Position numbers and translations under genes: made by a program. The notes beneath the pieces are model-generated. The model had not been told where the DNA came from. It saw only the letters and a program-made list of their open reading frames with translations, and searched no databases. From Vicinamibacteraceae bacterium (GTDB lineage Bacteria > Planctomycetota > Phycisphaerae > Phycisphaerales > UBA5793), in assembly GCA_011525805.1 (NCBI GenBank), contig WYBR01000106.1, positions 1-32,456 on the forward strand: DNA of 32,456 nt, written 5' to 3'. Shown in pieces: positions 32,332-32,456 of the stretch; within the stretch, counting starts at the first letter, position 1; each line of letters opens with the position of its first letter.

Positions 32332-32456
32332 TCAGATCGGCCCGGTCGCGTTGCTCGTCGAGCAGTCGTTGGTCTTGATGCACTGGACCCACTTGCCGCA
32401 GGCGCCGGTGCCCACCGTCGCGGTCACCTGGCCCTGTCCGCCGTTGGTTCCGATGA
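32332..32456 (-). CDS. 3' end of a secreted-type protein with the Cys-containing C-terminal module (partial)
   Basis: Only the last 41 codons are in the window; the gene continues beyond the right edge. The visible end, GQGQVTATVGTGACGKWVQC followed by IKTNDCSTSNATGPI and TGA, lines up with the tail of the SBBP proteins (ACGGYLQ ... TCATSNVV): ACGxxxQ, a cysteine before TSN, and the stop soon after. It is probably another exported protein with the same C-terminal module. A strong terminator follows. The upstream domain cannot be known from this window. Confidence 0.72.
   Translation of the reverse strand, partial: IGTNGGQGQVTATVGTGACGKWVQCIKTNDCSTSNATGPI

Overview
The window is a high-GC bacterial chromosome segment with dense coding on both strands. 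Several features point to a planctomycete, probably of the Phycisphaerae type: many secreted FG-GAP/VCBS and SBBP beta-propeller proteins, a TIGR03032-type protein, lipoproteins with little similarity elsewhere, and short GC-rich dispersed repeats. This placement comes from pattern recognition, not from a database search. I see no phage, insertion sequence, CRISPR array, rRNA or tRNA.

Layout. (1) 1-1141: prfB (release factor 2), read through a programmed +1 frameshift, followed by an inverted-repeat element. (2) 1350-5861, minus strand: a TIGR03032 protein behind two tandem secreted FG-GAP propeller paralogues with a clear promoter. (3) 6104-8670: a GNAT-like protein, divergent from a coiled-coil membrane protein. 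(4) 8739-11782, minus: a soluble PAS-rich histidine kinase with a degenerate C-terminal receiver, coupled by an ATGA overlap to a NarL-type response regulator. (5) 11973-14375, minus: a secreted M14 zinc carboxypeptidase. (6) 14587-16018: a metallophosphoesterase divergent from a lone ExbD/TolR protein. (7) 16182-21310, plus: two tandem SBBP propeller proteins, the first carrying two in-frame repeat-like inserts. (8) 21338-26236, minus: a Ser/Thr kinase, an amidase-like protein lacking metal ligands, a small lipoprotein, a TPR lipoprotein, endonuclease IV and a membrane-anchored thermonuclease. (9) 26445-29313, plus: an operon of three poorly characterised genes. (10) 29325-32105, minus: yebC, a MOT1-type molybdate/sulfate transporter and a metallo-beta-lactamase-fold protein with no metal-binding histidines. 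(11) 32252-32456: a strong terminator and the 3' end of another secreted protein.

Three themes recur. First, six secreted proteins (two FG-GAP, one carboxypeptidase, two SBBP and the truncated one at the right edge) end in what looks like the same Ig-like module of about 100 residues, in a cysteine-free and a cysteine-containing version. It is the best candidate for an undescribed surface-sorting or attachment system. Second, many genes without a Shine-Dalgarno have a -10-like TANNNT hexamer only 4-12 bases before the start codon, which predicts leaderless transcripts. Third, several enzyme folds have lost their canonical catalytic or metal-binding residues (metallo-beta-lactamase, amidase, receiver), suggesting structural or regulatory reuse.
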